The notes below the pieces were generated by a model. It ran no database searches and was not told the DNA's origin. It saw only the letters and a program-made list of their open reading frames with translations. Of a stretch of DNA of 64,000 bases, positions 58,690-64,000 are shown piece by piece (the stretch's first letter is position 1; each line of letters starts with the position of its first letter). A program made the translations under genes and the position numbers. Source of the stretch: Nipponacmea schrenckii (taxonomy: Eukaryota; Mollusca; Gastropoda; Lottiidae); NCBI GenBank assembly GCA_030562195.1, contig JAUJPP010000007.1:18845769-18909768 (forward strand), read 5' to 3'.

Positions 58690-61140
58690 CTAAATGATCA
58701 AAGTTGTACATAAAACCATGATATTTTCTGATGATCGACGTTACATAAAACCATAGTATTTTCTGATGATCGGCGTTACATAAAACCTAATATTTTCTGA
58801 TGTTCGGCGTTACATAAAACCATGATATTTTCTGATGATCGACGTAAGATAAAACAAAATAATGTTTTCTGATGATCGACGTTACATAAAACCATGATAT
58901 TTTCTGATGATCGACGATACATAAAACCATAATAATTTCTGAAGATCGACGATACATAAAACCATAATATTTTCTGATGATCGACAATACATATGTTACG
59001 GGCGTGGTAAGCTACCAAGTTGTTGGCTTAGGCAACCTGCAGAGAGAGAAAAACCAAGAGTTGGTTACAATGACACCTTTATTGAATGAGGAAAATTCCA
59101 GAAATCAATTGATCACAGAAATGTATATTATAGCTAATGACATTGTTGTCTAGCGGATGATTTAAATAAAAAGTACAATGTATAATATCTGACTTCTAAT
59201 GACAAGGCAATTCTATTGAAATACTAATACTGATAACCCACGAGGAATTCCTAAGGACATCATAAGGTCAAAGGTCAATCATGAAAAATGAATAAAATAA
59301 CCATTCCAAAAGACTAAGGAAAAACATAACATAATATAGCAATTAATGAATGACAATAGTAGTGATGATTAATAACATATAATATACTTTGATTTAACCT
59401 TACATTTGACTTATAACTTTAAGATTGCCAAAATGGATGAGCTAACTGAATCGGAATGCACAGTCATCACAATCTTAACAAAACATCAAAACCATGGAAA
59501 TAACTTATTGACATCTTAAAATAATACTCGAAATGCATTCTTAATATACTTATACATAAAATTAGACAATAGTAATTAAATAAAATGGATTAATTACCTG
59601 CAGAGAGAGAAAAACCAAGAGTTGGTTACAATGACACCTTTATTGAATGAGGAAAATTCCAGAATGAATTGGCGGCCTAAAAGATCACGTGATCTCCCCA
59701 AATCCGTGCACCGGTTAAAGTGGCGAACTAGTATGTTAAAGATACCAGTTAAAGTTTAAAAAGGGGTGCCTTTTTCCCTACATTAATAAAGACTGTCACA
59801 CATAAAACCTAATATTTTCTGATGATCGACGTTACATAAAACCATAATATTTTCTGTTGATCGTCGATACATAAAACCATTATCTTTTCTGATGATCGAC
59901 GTTACATAAAAAAATAATATTTTCTGATGATCGACAATACATAAAACCTAATATTTTCTGATGATCGACGTTACATAAAACCATAATATTTCCTGATGAT
60001 CGACGGTACATAAAACCATGATATTTTCTGATGATCGACGATACATAAAACCATAATATTTTCTGAAGATCGACGATACATAAAACCATAATATTTTCTG
60101 ATGATCGACAATACATAAAACCTAATATTTTCTGATGATCGACGTTACATAAAACCATAATATTTTCTGATGATCGACGATACATAAAACCATTATATCT
60201 TCTGATGATCGACGTTACATAAGAAAATAATATTTTCTGATGATCGAAGTTACATAAAACCATGATATTTTCTGATAATCGACGTTACATAAAACCATAA
60301 CATTTTCTCATGATTGACGATACATAAAACCATGATATTTTCTGATGATCGACGTTACATAAAACCATGATATTTTCTGATGATCAACGATACATAAAAC
60401 CATAATATTTTCTGAAGATCGACGATACATAAAACTATAATATTTTGTAATGATCGACGATACATAAAACCATAATATTTTCTGATGATCGACGTTACAT
60501 AAAACCATGATATTTTCTGATGATCAACGATACATAAAACCATAATATTTTCTGAAGATCGACGATACATAAAACTATAATATTTTCTGATGATCGACGT
60601 TACATAAAACCATAATATTTTCTGATGATCGACGTTAAATAAAAAAAAGATTTTTTCTGATGATCGACATCACATAAAACCATGATATTTTCTGATGATC
60701 GACGTTACATAAAACCATAACATTTTCTGATGATCGACGATACATAAAACCATAATATTTTCTGATGATCGACGTTACATAAAACCATAACATTTTCTAA
60801 TGATTGACGATACATAAAACCATGATATTTTCTGATGATCGACATTACATAAAACCATAATATTTTCTGATGATCGACGATACATAAAACCATAATATTT
60901 TCTGATGATCGACGATACATAAAACCATAATATTTTCTGATGATCGACGTTACATAAAACCATAATATTTTCTGATGATCGACGATACATAAAACCATAA
61001 TATTTTCTGATGATCGAAGTTACATAAAAAAATGATATTTTCTGAAGATCGACGTTACATGAAACCATTACATTTTCTAATGATTGACGATACATAAACT
61101 ATAGTAATTTCTAATGATAAATGTAACATAAAATGATAAT
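58690..61140 (-). repeat. 35-bp satellite, array 2, inverted relative to array 1
   Basis: About 45 copies of a 35-bp unit close to ACATAAAACCATAATATTTT plus CTGATGATCGACGTT. Its reverse complement aligns over the full 35 bp with the array 1 unit at about 70% identity, sharing GTCGATCATCAG exactly. Split by an insertion at 58,994-59,800. Degenerate units continue to about 61,290 and again at about 62,240-62,570 beyond a second insertion. Confidence 0.93.
58994..59800. mobile_element. LTR-like insertion in the 35-bp satellite, 807 bp
   Basis: The insert begins TGTTACGGGCGTGG and ends AATAAAGACTGTCACA, a TG...CA layout, and is flanked by CATA on both sides (58,990-58,993 and 59,801-59,804), a likely 4-5 bp target duplication. 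About 70 bp beginning CCTGCAGAGAGAGAAAAACC occurs twice, at about 59,035-59,104 and 59,599-59,667. There is no protein-coding capacity. A small non-autonomous retroelement (TRIM-like) or a rearranged solo LTR would fit. Confidence 0.55.
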
Positions 61141-61311
61141 TTTTTTTATGATCAAATGAGAACGAAGTTATATAACTTAAATATCAAAATTCACGATCAT
61201 AGCTAATCTACATTATGTAAACGCTGCTTGTTCACCGAAAACCATATTTACATAAGCCATGCATCTTGACTAATGATCGGCGTTACATAATTATACAAAA
61301 TACAAAAGCTT

Positions 61312-62216
61312 GAGGGCGTTGCTTGGTCTATTTCATGTTTTGGAAAAATTGAATTTATATATGAAAGAATGATTTCTGGAGACTGATTGTGCATTTATTG
61401 ATGATTTGGGGTCCTGCTCTTCAGTTTAAATCAGACAGCATGTCAATCAGAGTTTCTTAATGGGTGGACAGCCTTTTAAACATGCCAGAAAAATTGGACA
61501 TTTCAAACCTTTAATTCAGGATTTAAAAAATATGAATGGATCAATCTACATCAAACTTGGCACATATGTAGACAATTACAATTCGAACAAAATGTCTTTT
61601 GGTCGGTAACTATGGAAAAGTGAAAATTTCAGGTGGAAACGGGAAAACATCAAACTAAGTGGAATTTTTAAAAAACCCAACGACTTTTTTTTCGTAATTG
61701 AATAAGCTTTCCAACGAGACCAAGATCGTCGAGTGGGCGTAAAAAATGACGGATTAATCTGGTATTGAATAGGGCACAATTTTCCACGAAATCCAAATTT
61801 TAGTGAAAACCACCCAGATACATAAATCGTTGCGGTTCTTTTCTTGTTTTATTGTTGTGATTTTAAGAAAGAACAATTACCTGCCATCTGGATACAAAAG
61901 TAATAATCAATTATCGCAAAAACTCAAAGAACCTTCATATCTGTGCCGACCACCATAACTAATAAACTATAAACACAAAGTCACGTGACCATGCATATCA
62001 TTACGACGTTATGTGGTCGTAATGGCGTGCGTTGGGAAATGTCCTTTCGTTTCTATAAATAACTGATACTAAATCGCCAATATCTCGGCTGTTACTAAAA
62101 ATTGACTCGAAAAACTTTCAGACACATATTTTCTCGTCCTATTTGTGGCTACAACAAAGAATCAGGCGGATCATGACATGAATTTTTCTCGAACGTTAGA
62201 CCAGGCAACGCCCTTG
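61312..62216. mobile_element. DNA transposon-like element with ~20-bp terminal inverted repeats, ~905 bp
   Basis: The left end GAGGGCGTTGCTTGGTCTA is mirrored by TAGACCAGGCAACGCCCTT at the right. Degenerate 35-bp satellite lies on both sides, so it inserted into the satellite. No transposase ORF is visible; superfamily and target duplication are unclear. Confidence 0.65.
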
Positions 62217-62651
62217 AAGTAAAATAAGGTTACACTATTTTATCAAGATCGTTACTTATACTCAACGTTACATAAAATTATAATATATATAATATAATAA
62301 TGTTAAAAAAATAATGATATACAACGTTGCATAATAAATCACAATTTTCAACGATTTTTAACAATTACGACGTTGTAACAGTAACGACGTTGTAAACATT
62401 CTCACCATTACAAACTTTAAATAAGTAGGCCTAATAGAAGGACGAAAACATATGTGATCATAAAATACTGAAGTATTCATAAAGAAGGCCTTTTGCCGAA
62501 ACGTTAGACGACAAGGCAATAGTATACATAAATGTTACATGAAATCATGACCTCTTTTGATGATCGGAATAGAATACTGATATTACTATCGAAAACAGAA
62601 TAGCTGTAATCGGTCCTTGATACCCACTGGGCTTGACACTTGTCTTGACAA
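62217..62651. other. Degenerate satellite and 3' flank of the receptor pseudogene
   Basis: Contains scattered ACGTTACATAAAAT and TTTTGATGATCGG fragments of the 35-bp satellite and a short ACGACGTTGTAA repeat. No gene. Confidence 0.5.
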
Positions 62652-64000
62652 CTATACAGTTTCCTCATTGAAATCGGGTAAAGCTGGTCGAAGTTTCGCA
62701 GTTTGGCCCCTGTCTGAGTCAGTACTCGATTTACTTTTTGATAAACTTGGTAAGGGACTATCAGCGGTGGATTTCACTAAGTGCTTCTTCTGTTTTGATA
62801 AACCACTGCTACAAGAGTCCGTACCGTAAACCCTTTCCTTACAGGACATACAGACACGCTTGTTAACAACAAAAGCGAAGAAAATGAAAACGCCTTGAGT
62901 TCCTACTAATATTGTGAAAAAATACGCAAAGATTATAGCACCAGTCGCTTCATAAATGAAGGCAAAAATCCAAGCAGCGCCAGTAATTACCGAGAGTTTT
63001 AAACAGGCTAATATATTTATTTTATTTTCTTTGTTTATGGTTGACTCAATCTGATCCATTCTGATTTTAATAAAAGTGTAACTGAATAATCCTATATTAG
63101 TTAGAATCAGTAAACCCAGGGGTAAAGAGAAAGCAAAGCGTCTATCATTTGTAGAATTCACATAACATATGTTTCTATAACCATAGCCTATTTTACCATT
63201 ATTACTCATATTGACTACAATGGTGATGACTACAATTACTAATGGTGAAATGGTAAAATATAAACAACTTCTTAGTAAAATATATTTAGTTGTAAAAGCT
63301 CGAGAATGAAATGGGAAAGATAATTTCATAAACAAAACTATGGTACAACAGTTCATCCAAATTGCTTTACACAGGTCTGGATAATCGGAAAGTTCTAATC
63401 CAAATTCATAGACCAATTGAGCTATAAATAGATTTATAATTAATCCCATTACATTAACCCCAACCACATTTCTCATATATCTTACTGTACAATAAAACAC
63501 AAAGGTTATGATTAAAAACAATAAAGAAATACAGGTACAGACAACTGATAAGATACCTAAAGGTGTTTCTGAAATATTCCCGTCTCTTGTTCCATTGGTT
63601 GTATTTTGATGTTAATCAGTCGGAGAACATTCATCAGTACTGGTTCCAGTCAGGAAATCCTCAGAACAAACTATAAACTGATCACCCTGGATTTCAAACT
63701 CTCCTGAACTAAGAGTCACATTATTATGTAACAGAGTCAGTGTCATTGGTTCATGAGTCACTTGAGATGAATTGACGAGAATCGGGGTACAAGTTAACAA
63801 TTTACTTAACGGGATAAACTGTATGGATTCCAATGCATTTTTTACTTCCGGTATCATCGGAGCGAAAGATTCAAACGAGTTAGTCGGTTTCCCAATACAT
63901 GGCGAATATGAATCGAAATATCCCGGGAGGTTGAACGGAGGCGGACAATCTCGCTCTAATGTGGATACCATATCTCCATCATAATATAAATTTACTCCGT
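62652..64000 (-). pseudogene. Inverted, inactivated partial copy of the SMB-7TM receptor
   Basis: The minus-strand sequence matches the second exon of the receptor at 52,397-54,133 at about 95% nucleotide identity through the 7TM region and runs off the window at its 5' side. Two lesions separate it from the intact gene. A TCA-to-TAA change at 63,614-63,612 puts a stop in the stalk before TM1, and 13 codons of TM3 (GISIHYFWLSATF region) are lost in frame near 63,361-63,366. The remaining frame is otherwise open to a stop at 62,652, with a diverged Ser-rich tail ending DFNEETV. If expressed, it could at most give a secreted ectodomain. The upstream exon and SMB domain lie outside the window. 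Confidence 0.9.

Noticed and set aside
58776..61095. Several minus-strand ORFs of 66-127 residues with repeated DHQKILWFYV-like peptides
   Set aside because: They are read-outs of the 35-bp satellite in different frames, with no start context or family resemblance.
54340..61140. Regularly spaced repeats that could suggest a CRISPR array
   Set aside because: Units are contiguous without unique spacers, and the genome is eukaryotic with introns.
62617..63984. Plus-strand ORFs over the receptor copy
   Set aside because: They are antisense shadows of the receptor-like frame on the minus strand.

Overview
The window is eukaryotic, AT-rich (roughly two thirds A+T), intron-containing and rich in repeats. 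Gene content suggests a lophotrochozoan, most likely a mollusc: a somatomedin-B-bearing secretin/methuselah-like receptor with a second copy nearby, a TIFA-like protein, a LIMP-2/CD36 family gene and a C6orf163 orthologue. The organism call is inference; no species can be named from the sequence.

Layout. 0-2.2 kb: non-coding, with a tRNA-derived SINE. 2.2-4.3 kb (+): four-exon coiled-coil gene, C6orf163 orthologue. 5.8-7.4 kb (-): four-exon NDUFB9 (complex I). 7.4-20.9 kb: gene-free and repeat-rich, with hairpin MITEs, a TTAA-flanked MITE, a 2-kb Harbinger-type element with TAA target duplication and a broken MADF gene, and a 33/54-bp satellite split by a dead Tc1 copy. 20.9-26.9 kb (+): calmodulin-like four-EF-hand gene, whose last intron holds two minisatellites and a LINE 3' end. 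30-31.5 kb (-): TIFA/FHA-like gene. 34-36.9 kb (-): 898-residue protein with eleven C2H2 zinc fingers. 39.7-48.4 kb (+): 13-exon LIMP-2/SCARB2-like gene. 51.2-54.1 kb (+): two-exon, 925-residue SMB-7TM receptor. 54.3-62.6 kb: satellites and insertions. 62.65-64.0 kb (-): inverted, inactivated second copy of the receptor, running off the window.

The genes are unrelated housekeeping, trafficking, signalling and receptor genes; nothing suggests an operon or a shared pathway. Two structures stand out. First, the last long intron of the LIMP-2-like gene is filled by about fifty copies of a 24-bp unit that reproduces the intron's own 3' splice site plus the first 15 coding bases of the next exon, so the true acceptor follows dozens of near-identical decoys. 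Second, the receptor gene and its downstream 35-bp satellite both occur again in inverted orientation about 9 kb away; the second receptor copy has a nonsense codon before TM1 and a 13-codon loss in TM3. Exon coordinates were derived by hand from reading frame, splice consensus and family resemblance; no transcript data or searches were available.
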